DNA of 64,000 nucleotides from NCBI RefSeq assembly GCF_003688405.1, contig NZ_REFC01000013.1, forward strand, positions 608,991-672,990. The letters are read 5' to 3'. Shown here one piece after another: positions 1-9,676 of the stretch (position 1 is the stretch's first letter; each line of letters begins with the position of its first letter). The position numbers were made by a program, and so were the translations under genes. Under the pieces are notes generated by a model. It saw only the letters and a program-made list of their open reading frames with translations. It was not told where the DNA came from and did no database searches. This DNA is from Ulvibacter antarcticus. GTDB taxonomy: Bacteria > Bacteroidota > Bacteroidia > Flavobacteriales > Flavobacteriaceae.

Positions 1-1
1 T

Positions 2-1714
2 TTCGATAATATGCGGGTAATGGAAATTGGTAATGCTGAAACTCAAAACCTGGCACTTTATTTTAATGGAGAATTTCAATTATCTCCAACTGCCGCAATA
101 TACCTACATGGAGGACGTAATTACAGAGAGGGAAAATCACATGGATTTTATAGATTTCCGAAGGATAAAGATAGGGTAGTGCTCGAATTATATCCAAATG
201 GATTCTCCCCGGGGATTCTCACTGATATCCAGGATGATGCTGTAGTTATGGGAATTAAAGGGGTGAAAAACAAATTCAATATAGATTTTAGTCATTCCAT
301 TGGAGGAAATAGAATAGATTATACTGTCAACAACTCAAATAATGCTTCATTGGGTATTACCTCCCCTCGTACATTTTACTCGGGAGGTTTCTTGTATGAT
401 CAGAATACTACGAACCTCGATATTTCAAGAGCATTCGACTATTTCTCCGGATTAAACCTGGCGTTCGGTGCCGAATTAAGGGTTGAGAATTTTCAGATCA
501 TTGCGGGTGAAGAAGCATCATTTATTAATGGTGGCAGTACTTATTTCGATGAAGACGGGAACGAAAAACCGCGCATCGCCGGCGCACAGATTTTTCCTGG
601 GATACAACCCGAAAACGAATTAAATCGTTTCAGAACAAATACAGCCGGATATATGGATTGGGAGATAAATCCCAACAATAATTTGTTGTTAAAAGTAGGA
701 GGTAGATACGAATCATCGAATGATTTTGGAAGTCAGGGAGTTTATAAATTCTCCGGGCGTTACAGAATCAACGACAAATTAAGTTTGCGTAGTTCTTATT
801 CAAAAGGATTTCGGGCGCCATCGTTGCATCAGGTGTTCTTTCAGAACATTAGTAGTCAGTTTATTGACGGAGATATTGTACAAGTTGGAACCTTCAATAA
901 CGAAAGTGCAGTTGCAACCGAAGCATTTGGCATAAATGGCTTAAGAGCCGAAACATCCAGACACTTTGCCGCAGGATTGAATGGTAAAATCAGTGATAAT
1001 ATCACATTTTCTTTGGATTACTATTATATCGATATAAATGACCGCATAGTATTGTCGGGGCAATTTGCCGAGGGTTATGAAGAGATACTGGCACCATTCA
1101 ATGTAAGCGCTGCCCAGTTTTTCACCAACGCTATCGATTCCAAAACCTTTGGCGGTGACGCTTCGATTCATTATAAAACTTCATTGGGAACAGGAGAGTT
1201 CAATGCATCCATTGCAGCGAATTATACCAAAACCAAGGTCGTTGGGCCTATTAAGGTACCAAAATCTCTAATCGGCCAGGAAGATGTGTTATTTAACCGT
1301 GAAGAGATTGCCAGAGTGGAAAAGGCGCAACCTAATTTTAAAATAAATTCGAGAGTTTCTTACGAGTTTAGTAAATACCATCTACAATTAGGTAATACCT
1401 TGTTTGGAGAAGTAGCATATATACATCCTGAAGATGGTGATACTTCAAATTGGGTGCTTAATGAATTTACTGGCAATGTTGAAACTAGAGATCAAACCTT
1501 TGCGCCAAAATTGCTTACTGATATGGCAGTATCGTATCAGTTTAGTGACAATATTCGAGCTACACTTGGTGGAAACAATATCTTTAATGTTTACCCCGAT
1601 GCTCATACTCACTCAGCAAACACAAGTGATGGTAATTTTATTTATAGTAGAAGAGTTCAGCAATTTGGTGTTCGTGGGGCAAACTACTATCTTAGGGTTT
1701 TGCTAAGACTATGA
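2..1714 (+). CDS. TonB-dependent receptor, C-terminal part (5' end outside window)
   Basis: The reading frame is open to the left edge of the window, so the true start, signal peptide and plug domain are missing. What remains, about 570 residues, looks like the beta-barrel of a TonB-dependent outer-membrane receptor: alternating polar and aromatic strands, a GFRAPSLHQ segment near residue 265 typical of these barrels, a late NNIFN segment, and a C-terminus ending in alternating hydrophobic and aromatic residues (YYLRVLLRL). Such receptors import siderophores, vitamin B12 or glycans using TonB energy, but the substrate cannot be read here. Its TGA stop overlaps the ATG of the next gene (ATGA), which suggests translational coupling with the YfiR-domain kinase. 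Family call is firm, substrate unknown. Confidence 0.85.
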   Translation, partial: FDNMRVMEIGNAETQNLALYFNGEFQLSPTAAIYLHGGRNYREGKSHGFYRFPKDKDRVVLELYPNGFSPGILTDIQDDAVVMGIKGVKNKFNIDFSHSIGGNRIDYTVNNSNNASLGITSPRTFYSGGFLYDQNTTNLDISRAFDYFSGLNLAFGAELRVENFQIIAGEEASFINGGSTYFDEDGNEKPRIAGAQIFPGIQPENELNRFRTNTAGYMDWEINPNNNLLLKVGGRYESSNDFGSQGVYKFSGRYRINDKLSLRSSYSKGFRAPSLHQVFFQNISSQFIDGDIVQVGTFNNESAVATEAFGINGLRAETSRHFAAGLNGKISDNITFSLDYYYIDINDRIVLSGQFAEGYEEILAPFNVSAAQFFTNAIDSKTFGGDASIHYKTSLGTGEFNASIAANYTKTKVVGPIKVPKSLIGQEDVLFNREEIARVEKAQPNFKINSRVSYEFSKYHLQLGNTLFGEVAYIHPEDGDTSNWVLNEFTGNVETRDQTFAPKLLTDMAVSYQFSDNIRATLGGNNIFNVYPDAHTHSANTSDGNFIYSRRVQQFGVRGANYYLRVLLRL

Positions 1715-3546
1715 TAGTGAAACAAATTCTCCCCGCTAAAGTTGTTACCTTTATACAAGGTTGTTTATTTATCTTTTTTTTCTTCGGTTCAACAGGCTTT
1801 TCCACATTATTTGGCCAGGACACAACTAATGAAGAGGTCAAGCGGCTTCAACGGGCTATATTCATCAATAATTTTGCGCAACAGATAATTTGGTCAGATC
1901 TTGGTGAATCTGAAACCTTTAAAATAGGTGTGCTTGGATCAGATCGTACCGTTATAGACTTACAGGCCTTGTCGCAAAAACGTCGAATTTTCAATAAGCC
2001 GGTGGAAGTAAAACGATTCGAGCTCGTAAAAGATATAGACGATATACACTTACTTTATGTAAATAATAAGTATAACTATGATATCGATTATATTTTAAAT
2101 AAGATAAAAGGCAAAGAGATACTGTTGGTTACAGAAGACTATAAGTACAATTCGTCCATGATTAACATGGTAAATGTTGGAAATACTTTTGAGTATGAGA
2201 TTAATGAAGATCTAATAAAAAATCAGAACTTTATCGTTTCATCTTCATTAAAGGATTATTCTATTAGTTCTGCAGAAAAGTGGAAGCAGCTTTATCGGGA
2301 TTCTCAAAACGCTCTGAAAATAGTTTCCGAAGAAAAAACACAACAACAGAAAAAAATTAAAGAAAAAGATCGTCAAGTTGATTCTCAAAATCAGAAGATT
2401 GAGAGTCAGGAGAAGAAATTGGAAGAAAGAGAAACGGCTATAAGAGAGCGTAATCAACGCTTAGCAGAACTTTCTTTGGAAAGTGATTTACATCAAAAAA
2501 ATTATGAAGAAAAAGCTGCCATCGAACAGGAGCTTGAAACGAATATCAGAGAACAACTCGTTTTTATTAATGATCTGAGCCTTAAGATTGACAGTAGTAC
2601 TTCAGCCATAACGGAGCAAAAAGATGTACTGCGGCAACAAAACTCAGATATTGCAGAAAAGGAGACGATATTGGCAGCAACGAATTCAGAATTAAAAACT
2701 CAAAAAACCGTTAACCTTTTATTGATAGTACTTGCTTCAGTGCTATTGTTAGGGAGCTTACTTATCTATCGGAATTATAGAAACAAAAAGCGATTGAATA
2801 ACGAATTAGCGGAAAAAAATCAAGCTATACGTGAGCAGGCCGTTGAATTAGAGCGAAAAAATAAGGAACTTGAACAGTTTGCCTATATCGCGAGTCATGA
2901 TTTAAAGGAGCCTCTAAATAGTATTTCGAGTCTAATCGATATGTTAAGAGAGGATTACGAAGACAAATTCGATGAATCAGGAAAGGAGAGTATTCATTTT
3001 ATCAAAAACTCCAGCGACAGGATGAAATACCTTATCGAAGGGCTATTAGAATACTCCAGATTAGGAAAAGAAGTTTCGTATAAGAGCATTGATTGCAATA
3101 AATTAATGATCGATCTAAAGCTAGATTTAAAACATGCAATTGATAGAACGGGAGCGGCAATAAAAGTGAAAGACCTCCCGGTAATTCAAGGTTCAGACTT
3201 CGAAATTCGCATGTTATTTCAGAATTTGATCAGTAATGCAATGAAGTTTGTAGAGACCGATGTACATCCCAAAATCGAAATTTCATGTGAAAAGCAAACT
3301 GCAGACTCTGAAACGGAAAAGTCGTATTGGAAATTTTCGATTATGGACAACGGCATTGGAATTCCTGAAATGTATCAGGAACGGATTTTCTCTATATTTC
3401 AACGCCTGCATTCCAGAGAAATTTACGAAGGCACTGGTATCGGGCTTGCACACTGTAAAAAGATAGTTGAAACCCACGGCGGACAAATTTGGTTAGATTC
3501 TGAAGTAGGAAAGGGAAGTACGTTCTATGTTACTATTCCTGTTTAG
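1711..3546 (+). CDS. YfiR-domain sensor histidine kinase
   Basis: A 611-residue membrane sensor kinase. An N-terminal hydrophobic segment (about 13-32) is followed by a region (about 45-165) that reads as a YfiR/HmsC (DUF4154) domain: an FINNFAQQIIW start, a vLLVTED-like strand, a G.TFEYEINEDL segment and a closing SSSLKDYS. Next come a long charged coiled coil (about 185-325), a transmembrane segment (about 335-355), a second short coil, a HisKA domain with phospho-acceptor H396 in ASHDLKEP, and an HATPase domain with N box (NLISNAMKF), G1 (DNGIGIP) and G2 (GTGIGLA). In Pseudomonas, YfiR is a separate periplasmic protein that inhibits a cyclase; here the domain is fused to a kinase. It overlaps the upstream receptor by 4 bases. 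No response regulator lies next to it. Confidence 0.88.
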   Translation: MIVKQILPAKVVTFIQGCLFIFFFFGSTGFSTLFGQDTTNEEVKRLQRAIFINNFAQQIIWSDLGESETFKIGVLGSDRTVIDLQALSQKRRIFNKPVEVKRFELVKDIDDIHLLYVNNKYNYDIDYILNKIKGKEILLVTEDYKYNSSMINMVNVGNTFEYEINEDLIKNQNFIVSSSLKDYSISSAEKWKQLYRDSQNALKIVSEEKTQQQKKIKEKDRQVDSQNQKIESQEKKLEERETAIRERNQRLAELSLESDLHQKNYEEKAAIEQELETNIREQLVFINDLSLKIDSSTSAITEQKDVLRQQNSDIAEKETILAATNSELKTQKTVNLLLIVLASVLLLGSLLIYRNYRNKKRLNNELAEKNQAIREQAVELERKNKELEQFAYIASHDLKEPLNSISSLIDMLREDYEDKFDESGKESIHFIKNSSDRMKYLIEGLLEYSRLGKEVSYKSIDCNKLMIDLKLDLKHAIDRTGAAIKVKDLPVIQGSDFEIRMLFQNLISNAMKFVETDVHPKIEISCEKQTADSETEKSYWKFSIMDNGIGIPEMYQERIFSIFQRLHSREIYEGTGIGLAHCKKIVETHGGQIWLDSEVGKGSTFYVTIPV

Positions 3547-3887
3547 TATGATGTCTCATTAAGGGCTGTCGAAACATTTTATGACAAAGTGTAAGCATAT
3601 CTTCTGAAACCATCTTATTGTATTCTTTTTTGTAGATTTTTAATTGTATCAGTGTTGAAGTGCGCACAAACACATCTACCCCTTATTTCAAGAGAAGTTG
3701 CCGTAGGCGGAGGAGTCTTCAGAAGCCATTATATAACTTTATGACCTTCTATTCTACAAAATAAAGTTAAAATTGTTTAAGAAATAATTAAAATAGTTAA
3801 ACATTCTGTATTTTTAAAGAATTGAGTGATTCACAATTTCTCGATTATTCAATTGTGAAGAATTAGGAAAAATTATAAAGCAAAGCT
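3547..3887. other. Intergenic region, 341 bases, no gene seen
   Basis: This AT-rich gap lies between the kinase stop and the short Lacal_2735-type gene. No reading frame with coding character was found on either strand. The one structured element is the inverted repeat near 3830-3859. No clear TAnnTTTG box or terminator was recognised. Confidence 0.5.
3830..3859. promoter_or_regulatory. 9-bp inverted repeat upstream of the Lacal_2735-like gene
   Basis: TTCACAATT (3830-3838) and AATTGTGAA (3851-3859) are perfect reverse complements separated by 12 bases, ending 28 bases before the next start codon. It could be an operator for a dimeric regulator or a 5' UTR hairpin. There is no T-run after it, so a terminator is unlikely. 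Confidence 0.35.
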
Positions 3888-4058
3888 ATGTTTGGATTAT
3901 TTAAGAAAAAATCAGAAAAAGATAAACTTTATGAACAGTATCAAAAGTTGCTTAAGGAAGCACACAGTCTTTCTACAACAAATCGTAAGTTAAGTGATCA
4001 GAAAGTTTACGAGGCCGAAGAAACTATGAAAAAGATAGACGCTCTCCCTAAAACATAA
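3888..4058 (+). CDS. Lacal_2735 family small protein
   Basis: A 56-residue protein starting MFGLFKKKSEK and continuing with a charged amphipathic helix (KLLKEAHSLSTTNRKLSD). This matches my memory of the short Lacal_2735 family, conserved in Flavobacteriaceae, which begins with the same MFGLFKKK segment. Function is not known. There are no membrane segments; it is probably a cytoplasmic helical hairpin. The stop lies 11 bases before the next start, so it is probably co-transcribed with the DUF2452-like gene. Confidence 0.75.
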   Translation: MFGLFKKKSEKDKLYEQYQKLLKEAHSLSTTNRKLSDQKVYEAEETMKKIDALPKT

Positions 4059-4069
4059 AATAGTTGTTT

Positions 4070-4471
4070 ATGAGTACTAATAAAATCCCGGACAATGTTG
4101 TTATTAATTCTGAAGAAGGAACGTATACCGCATCTTTGAAGCCATACGGAACCAATGTGGGTGCTCCTTCTATAACGGCTATAGATACCATATCTTGGAA
4201 GCACCGAAACATTCACAAAGTAAATAAGCAATTTAAAACTAAATTCTTAGAGCTAAAGGCTGTTCACGATCAGTTAATGGCATCCTATGAATATAACAAT
4301 CTTGTTTATAAAGCGAAGTTTAATTTCGAGCCCATTGTAGGAGAAAAATATCATTTATACAGAGATAAAAATTCTAATATGTTCTTGTCGGTCATAGCAC
4401 CGGAGGAATGTAATTTCGATTTTGTTGGCAGTTTTTATTTAAATGCGGATCTCATGTGGCAGAAAAACTAA
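4070..4471 (+). CDS. DUF2452-like protein
   Basis: A 133-residue soluble protein. The ATG at 4070 (MSTNKIPDNVV) is preferred over an in-frame TTG two codons earlier. The segment YTASLKPYGTNVGAPSI followed by a helical KVNKQFKTKFLELKAVHDQL stretch and a late VGEKYHLY resembles the DUF2452 family. The C-terminal half (PIVGEKYHLYRDKNSNMFLSVIAP) looks like a small beta domain. No function is assigned to the family that I know of. Its end overlaps only an alternative, less likely GTG start of the next gene. Confidence 0.7.
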   Translation: MSTNKIPDNVVINSEEGTYTASLKPYGTNVGAPSITAIDTISWKHRNIHKVNKQFKTKFLELKAVHDQLMASYEYNNLVYKAKFNFEPIVGEKYHLYRDKNSNMFLSVIAPEECNFDFVGSFYLNADLMWQKN

Positions 4472-4488
4472 GGTATTTATCAAGTTAC

Positions 4489-4776
4489 ATGGAAACAAAA
4501 CCAAAATTTAACGATAGAGAACTCGATAGAATTATCGAAATGGCATGGGAAGATCGTACCCCATTCGAAGCAATTGAATATCAATTCGGTCTTCCTGAAA
4601 AAGAAGTGATAAAAGTAATGCGCACTAACTTAAAGGAAAGTAGTTTTAAGCGATGGCGAAAGCGAGTAAATAGTGGTGTTAGTACAAAACATTTAAAAAA
4701 AAGGAATTCAGATATAACTAGATTCAAGAGTTCTAGTCAAAAAGCTATTTCGGGAAATAGAATAAGCAAACGCTAA
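4489..4776 (+). CDS. TIGR03643 family protein
   Basis: A 95-residue basic protein. The ATG at 4489 (METKPKFNDRELDRII) is chosen because the family signature begins there; an in-frame GTG at 4456 would overlap the preceding gene. The core DRIIEMAWEDRTPFEAIEYQFGL and the following KVMRTNLKESSFKRWRKRV are what I remember of the TIGR03643 family, a helix-turn-helix-like conserved protein of unknown function. The last 25 residues are Ser/Lys/Arg-rich and look disordered. Confidence 0.75.
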   Translation: METKPKFNDRELDRIIEMAWEDRTPFEAIEYQFGLPEKEVIKVMRTNLKESSFKRWRKRVNSGVSTKHLKKRNSDITRFKSSSQKAISGNRISKR

Positions 4777-4803
4777 CATCTGGTAGGAATGAAATCAATC
4801 AAG

Positions 4804-4811
4804 TATCTTTG
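4804..4811 (+). promoter_or_regulatory. Bacteroidota -7 box (TATCTTTG) of the FAD dehydrogenase gene
   Basis: TATCTTTG fits the TAnnTTTG -7 consensus and ends six bases before the ATG at 4818. If used, transcription would begin at or next to the start codon, giving an almost leaderless mRNA. No convincing -33 TTG element was seen at the usual distance, so this is tentative. Confidence 0.4.
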
Positions 4812-4817
4812 ATTCCT

Positions 4818-6380
4818 ATGAGTACACTAATCCAAATTTCTATTTTACCACGTCAGCAAGAGGATGCTGACTACATTCTGGATGTAGCTTTAGAAAAGGC
4901 AAAGCTTCGGAAAGACGATATTTCAGATTGGCGTATTAGAAAACGATCCATAGACGCACGACGCGAACCTATAAAGCTAAATCTTCAGGTTGAGTTTTGG
5001 CTTCGGAATGAAAAAAGAGAAAAAATCCCGCCTTTTGTACCAAAGAATGTTTCCGAAGCACCCAAAATAGCCATTATTGGCTCAGGACCAGCTGGATTAT
5101 ATGCTGCCTTACGAGCTATTGAAGCAGGTTTAAAACCAATTGTATTTGAAAGAGGAAAGGACGTTAGGGAACGAAGAAGAGATCTCGCATTAATTAATAA
5201 AGAGCAGACTGTCAATCCCGAATCGAATTATTGTTTCGGAGAAGGAGGAGCTGGAACATATTCTGATGGAAAGCTGTATACGCGTTCCAAAAAAAGAGGA
5301 AATGTCTTAAAAGCGATGGAATGGTTTGTTCATTTTGGCGCAGACCCAGATATTCTTGTAGATGCGCATCCACATATTGGGACAAACAAGCTACCAAAGA
5401 TTATCACTGCGATGCGGGAGGCAATTTTAGAAAATGGAGGCGAAGTTCACTTCAATTCGAAACTGACAGATCTTAAAATTGAAGATGGCCAAATAACCGC
5501 TATCGAGATTAATTCGGACCATTGGATGGAATTTAAGGATGTTGTTTTGGCTACAGGTCATTCTGCACGCGATATTTTCTATCTACTTCATGAAAAAAAC
5601 ATAAAAATTGAAGCCAAACCCTTTGCATTGGGAGTTCGTGTAGAACATCAACAGCAATTGATCGATAGAATTCAGTACCACGGTGACGACGAGAATCCTT
5701 ACTTGCCACCTGCATCTTATGCCTTGGTTGAACAGGTAGAAGGGCTAGGGGTTTATTCTTTTTGTATGTGTCCCGGCGGAATTATTGCTCCATGTGCGAC
5801 CGCTCAGGAAGAAGTCGTAACAAATGGTTGGAGCCCTAGTAAACGTAACAATCCCTATGCAAATTCCGGCGTAGTGGTGAGTGTAGAACCTAAAGATCTG
5901 CCAAATTATAAGATAGACGACCCCTTTGTGTGTTTAGATTTTCAAAAACAGGTGGAGCAGCGTTGTTGGGAGGCGGCCGGTAAAACACAACGTGTTCCGG
6001 CACAGCGAATGATCGATTTTATTGAAGGAAAACTATCTTCAGATTTCCCAAAGACATCTTACCAACCTGGAATTGTTTCTGCCGATTTAAATGAAGTGCT
6101 ACCACCACTTATCGCCACTCGACTTAAGAAGGCTTTTGTTTCCTTCGGAAAAAAAATGAAAGGCTATTACACTAATAGTGCTGTTTTACACGCTCCCGAG
6201 AGCCGAACATCATCTCCGGTTTCAATACCACGAAATCCTGAAACTCTTGAACATGTAGAAGTAAAAGGATTATACCCATGTGGCGAAGGTGCTGGATATG
6301 CCGGCGGAATTATTTCTGCAGCAATCGACGGTATAAACTGTGTAGATGCCATTGTGAAAAAGCTAAATTCCAACAAATAG
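4818..6380 (+). CDS. FAD-dependent dehydrogenase (COG2509-like)
   Basis: A 520-residue flavoprotein. An N-terminal about 80-residue domain (ISILPRQQEDADYI ... SIDARR) precedes a Rossmann dinucleotide site, IIGSGPAGLYAALRAIEAG, ending in the acidic FERG that contacts FAD ribose. A later VVLATGHSARD strand and a C-terminal CGEGAGYAGGIISAAIDG segment complete the FAD-binding fold. This arrangement matches the uncharacterised FAD-dependent dehydrogenases of COG2509. Substrate is unknown. The ATG at 4818 is preferred over an in-frame TTG at 4809. It is the last gene of a same-strand run, 41 bases after the TIGR03643 gene. Confidence 0.85.
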   Translation: MSTLIQISILPRQQEDADYILDVALEKAKLRKDDISDWRIRKRSIDARREPIKLNLQVEFWLRNEKREKIPPFVPKNVSEAPKIAIIGSGPAGLYAALRAIEAGLKPIVFERGKDVRERRRDLALINKEQTVNPESNYCFGEGGAGTYSDGKLYTRSKKRGNVLKAMEWFVHFGADPDILVDAHPHIGTNKLPKIITAMREAILENGGEVHFNSKLTDLKIEDGQITAIEINSDHWMEFKDVVLATGHSARDIFYLLHEKNIKIEAKPFALGVRVEHQQQLIDRIQYHGDDENPYLPPASYALVEQVEGLGVYSFCMCPGGIIAPCATAQEEVVTNGWSPSKRNNPYANSGVVVSVEPKDLPNYKIDDPFVCLDFQKQVEQRCWEAAGKTQRVPAQRMIDFIEGKLSSDFPKTSYQPGIVSADLNEVLPPLIATRLKKAFVSFGKKMKGYYTNSAVLHAPESRTSSPVSIPRNPETLEHVEVKGLYPCGEGAGYAGGIISAAIDGINCVDAIVKKLNSNK

Positions 6381-6556
6381 TAAGGATCATACTTAAATAT
6401 CCCAAGAAATAAATAAGGATATAAGTATCACTTCGGAAAACTAAGTTGTCACGATTTGAAACTCTGGTGTTAGTCTGAAGTTAGGGATTCGATTATTATT
6501 ACTTCATGTTATTATCACTGTTAAATACGCTATCTTTAATAGGTAATTTCTCCACC

Positions 6557-9505
6557 ATGCGTAGGATTCTTATATATCTCTTTTTTTTCTGCATGGCTGT
6601 TAACTATGCTCAAACTAAGATAGATAGTCTTCAATTGGTTTATAATAATGCTCTTGAAGATTCAGTAAAAATTAAAACACTACACCAACTCCATAATGTT
6701 TATAAGGATATTGATTCTGAAAAAGCCAAAGAAACCATTCTCAAATCCATTGAATTATCAAAACCTGGGATCAATAAGAAACTAAGTCTTAAGAGTTATA
6801 GTACGTATGGTGATTTTTTATACAGTCAATCTGCATACGATTCGGCGATTGTAATCCACAAGATTGGATTAGAAATTGCAAAAAACATAAATGATGCTAA
6901 AGGACAATCATCTTCACTTTTAGATCTTGGGGATTGTTATCTCCGTAAAGGAAATTTTGAAAAAGCATTGGATTACCAAAAAGAAAACCTTTCCATTGCC
7001 GAGAAGACAGGAGATACTAAGGCCATAGCTTATTCGTACAATAGCATGGGGTTAATAAAGAGTCAACAAGGAGAATACACCAAAGCAATGGAGTATTACA
7101 TAAATGCCTCGCAACTATTACTGCAATTGGGCCTTACTTCAGATTACGCAAAAACACTCCTTAATGTTGCGGTTATTCAAAGATCATTAGGAAATTATGA
7201 AAGTGCTAAAGGATATCTTCTAAAGACCGATACTATTTTTAAACAGTTGAACGCTCCAAGGATGAGAGCGTTTATAATGCAGGAACTTACCACCATTTAC
7301 AAAGAGACCGGCGAATTAGACAAAGCAATAAAGTACAATAAGAATGCGCAAGCGGCTTATGAAGAACTAGGTGATAAGAGAAATATGGCAAGAGTTACTT
7401 CTGCCTTAGGGGATATATATGTTGAAGGTAAAAATTACGCTCAAGCAGTTGAACCATATAATAAGGCTATTCAAGTATTTGCAGAATTACAAGATTCGAT
7501 CAATTTAGCATATACCGCCACCGACCTTGGTATTGCATATTTCCAATTAAATGATAATAAAAATGCAAAGAATAATTTAAATCGAGCTTTAACAATTTCT
7601 AAAACAATCGATTTAGATTTAATAACGATGAGTTCAAATGAGTTCCTTGCTAAAATATATGCTTCGGAAGGGAATTTTGCAAAAGCCTATGAAAGCCAAT
7701 CAGAGTATGCAATTTTAAAAGACAGCCTCTACACCAAGGAAAAACGAGACCTGGCAAGTGAAATAGAAGCTAAATATCAAAACGAAGAAAAAGCCAAAGA
7801 AAACGCCTTATTAGCAAAGGATAATGATTTACAAGCTCTCAAGTTAACCCAGCGTGTAAACGAACGAAACGTCCTTATTGCTTTTGCATTGGTCGCATTA
7901 ATTGTCGGACTCCTTATATATAATCAGTTCAGAATAAAACAAAAGGCGAACAAAAAACTGCAGGAATTGGACAGATTAAAATCTAACTTCTTCACTAATA
8001 TTTCGCATGAATTTAGAACACCGCTTACCTTGATCAAAGGGCCTATAGAGCAATTGGAGCAAAACCCCGAAGAACAACTTAGTACAGAAAACGTAAAAAT
8101 GATACGTCGTAATGCTAATAGATTACTTAAACTCGTTAATCAGTTGCTAGAACTTTCCAAATCTGATGAGGGCAGCTTAAAACTTGAACCTACCGAAGGC
8201 GATATTTATAAATGTCTTAGAGCAGTGACTTCCTCTTTTAATTCTCACGCGGCGCAACGACATATTGATTACAGGGTTACCATTCCCCAATCGGTACTTT
8301 GGACCTCCTTCGACAGAGATAAGATTGAAAAAATAGTCTATAATTTATTGAGCAATGCCTTTAAATTTAGCGAGGATGGTGCTGTAATTCGATGTGATGT
8401 ACAATACAATACTCCTAATTTTTCTATCGAGGTATCCGATTCTGGTGCTGGAATTCCAAAAGAGAAGCTTCCTCTTATCTTCGATCGATTTTATCAGTTA
8501 GATCATACTTACTCCAAAGGATATGAAGGATCGGGGATTGGGCTTTCGATCGCCAAGGCCTATGTGGATATTATGGATGGTACCATTACAGTTTCTTCTG
8601 AAGTGAATAAAGGAACTTATTTTAACGTTCAGATATCGCTTCAGGAAATAAAGACCAGAACCGAGCCGATTGAAGATATTATTTTAATCCCTGCGGAAAA
8701 GCTTCAGAAAAAGCCGTATCAGCTTTCAGAAATTGATAAAAGGAAACTTCCTGTTATTTTATTAATTGAAGACAATGAAGACATGCGGCATTTTATTAGA
8801 GAACAACTAATTGCAACTTACAGAATAAATGAAGCTGTAAATGGGCAGGAGGGACTTTCCGAAGCGATTGCAAATCCACCAGACCTTATTATTACCGATT
8901 TAATGATGCCAAAGATGGATGGAATGGAAGTGTGTAAAAAACTTAAAACCACCTTGGCAACCAGCCATATCCCCGTGATCATGTTGACAGCTAAGGCAGG
9001 ACTCGACAATAAATTGGAAGGTTTAGAAACAGGGGCTGATGATTATCTTACAAAACCATTTAATGCTAACGAGTTACTTGTCCGCACTAAGAATCTTATA
9101 GAACAAAGACAAAAGCTACGTGAATTATTTACAAGTACAGACCTACAGATGGATCCGAAGAAAATAACGGTCACTTCTATAGATCAAAAATTTATACAAG
9201 ATATTTTATCAATTCTAGAGAGTGAGTATTCTGATTCCGATTTTGGGGTACAACAAATACAACAAGAACTCGCCATGAGTAAGGCGCAACTCCATCGTAA
9301 AATAAAAGCGCTAACCAACGAAGCTCCCGGAGAACTACTTCGTAATTTCAGGTTAAAACGTGCTGCGCAGCTTTTACGTCAGGAAGCCGATAGTGTAACA
9401 CAAATCGCTTTTATGGTTGGGTTTAATAACCTCTCTTATTTCGCCAAATGCTTTAAAGAACTTTATGGTGTAACTCCTTCCGCATACCTTCAATCATTGC
9501 CATAA
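6557..9505 (+). CDS. Hybrid two-component system regulator: TPR sensor, kinase, receiver and AraC domain
   Basis: A 982-residue single-chain signalling protein. The start at 6557 gives a clean signal peptide (MRRILIYLFFFCMAVNYAQ); an in-frame ATG at 6506 would add 17 residues before it. The periplasmic part has about eight TPR units (about 60-390), then a coil and one transmembrane segment (about 439-457). HisKA carries H484 in SHEFRTPLT; HATPase shows NLLSNAFKF, DSGAGIP and GSGIGLS. The receiver carries D781 in ITDLMMPKMDG, and a C-terminal AraC-type helix-turn-helix spans about 885-980. A TPR sensor, rather than the beta-propeller Reg_prop type, means the ligand is probably not a glycan, but this is inference. 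It lies just upstream of T9SS-exported genes that it may control. Confidence 0.92.
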   Translation: MRRILIYLFFFCMAVNYAQTKIDSLQLVYNNALEDSVKIKTLHQLHNVYKDIDSEKAKETILKSIELSKPGINKKLSLKSYSTYGDFLYSQSAYDSAIVIHKIGLEIAKNINDAKGQSSSLLDLGDCYLRKGNFEKALDYQKENLSIAEKTGDTKAIAYSYNSMGLIKSQQGEYTKAMEYYINASQLLLQLGLTSDYAKTLLNVAVIQRSLGNYESAKGYLLKTDTIFKQLNAPRMRAFIMQELTTIYKETGELDKAIKYNKNAQAAYEELGDKRNMARVTSALGDIYVEGKNYAQAVEPYNKAIQVFAELQDSINLAYTATDLGIAYFQLNDNKNAKNNLNRALTISKTIDLDLITMSSNEFLAKIYASEGNFAKAYESQSEYAILKDSLYTKEKRDLASEIEAKYQNEEKAKENALLAKDNDLQALKLTQRVNERNVLIAFALVALIVGLLIYNQFRIKQKANKKLQELDRLKSNFFTNISHEFRTPLTLIKGPIEQLEQNPEEQLSTENVKMIRRNANRLLKLVNQLLELSKSDEGSLKLEPTEGDIYKCLRAVTSSFNSHAAQRHIDYRVTIPQSVLWTSFDRDKIEKIVYNLLSNAFKFSEDGAVIRCDVQYNTPNFSIEVSDSGAGIPKEKLPLIFDRFYQLDHTYSKGYEGSGIGLSIAKAYVDIMDGTITVSSEVNKGTYFNVQISLQEIKTRTEPIEDIILIPAEKLQKKPYQLSEIDKRKLPVILLIEDNEDMRHFIREQLIATYRINEAVNGQEGLSEAIANPPDLIITDLMMPKMDGMEVCKKLKTTLATSHIPVIMLTAKAGLDNKLEGLETGADDYLTKPFNANELLVRTKNLIEQRQKLRELFTSTDLQMDPKKITVTSIDQKFIQDILSILESEYSDSDFGVQQIQQELAMSKAQLHRKIKALTNEAPGELLRNFRLKRAAQLLRQEADSVTQIAFMVGFNNLSYFAKCFKELYGVTPSAYLQSLP

Positions 9506-9676
9506 TTTTATCATTCTTTACTACTCCAGTCTCCATTTTACATTTTTGTTACTATAGTGTTATAATTCGCTACTTCTCTGTTAGCGTACTAGTTATGATG
9601 TGAATAGATTTGTCTTGCTACTTGATACTCCTCACTTTAATTGCATATTTTTTATTAACAACTAAAGTTTAAAATC

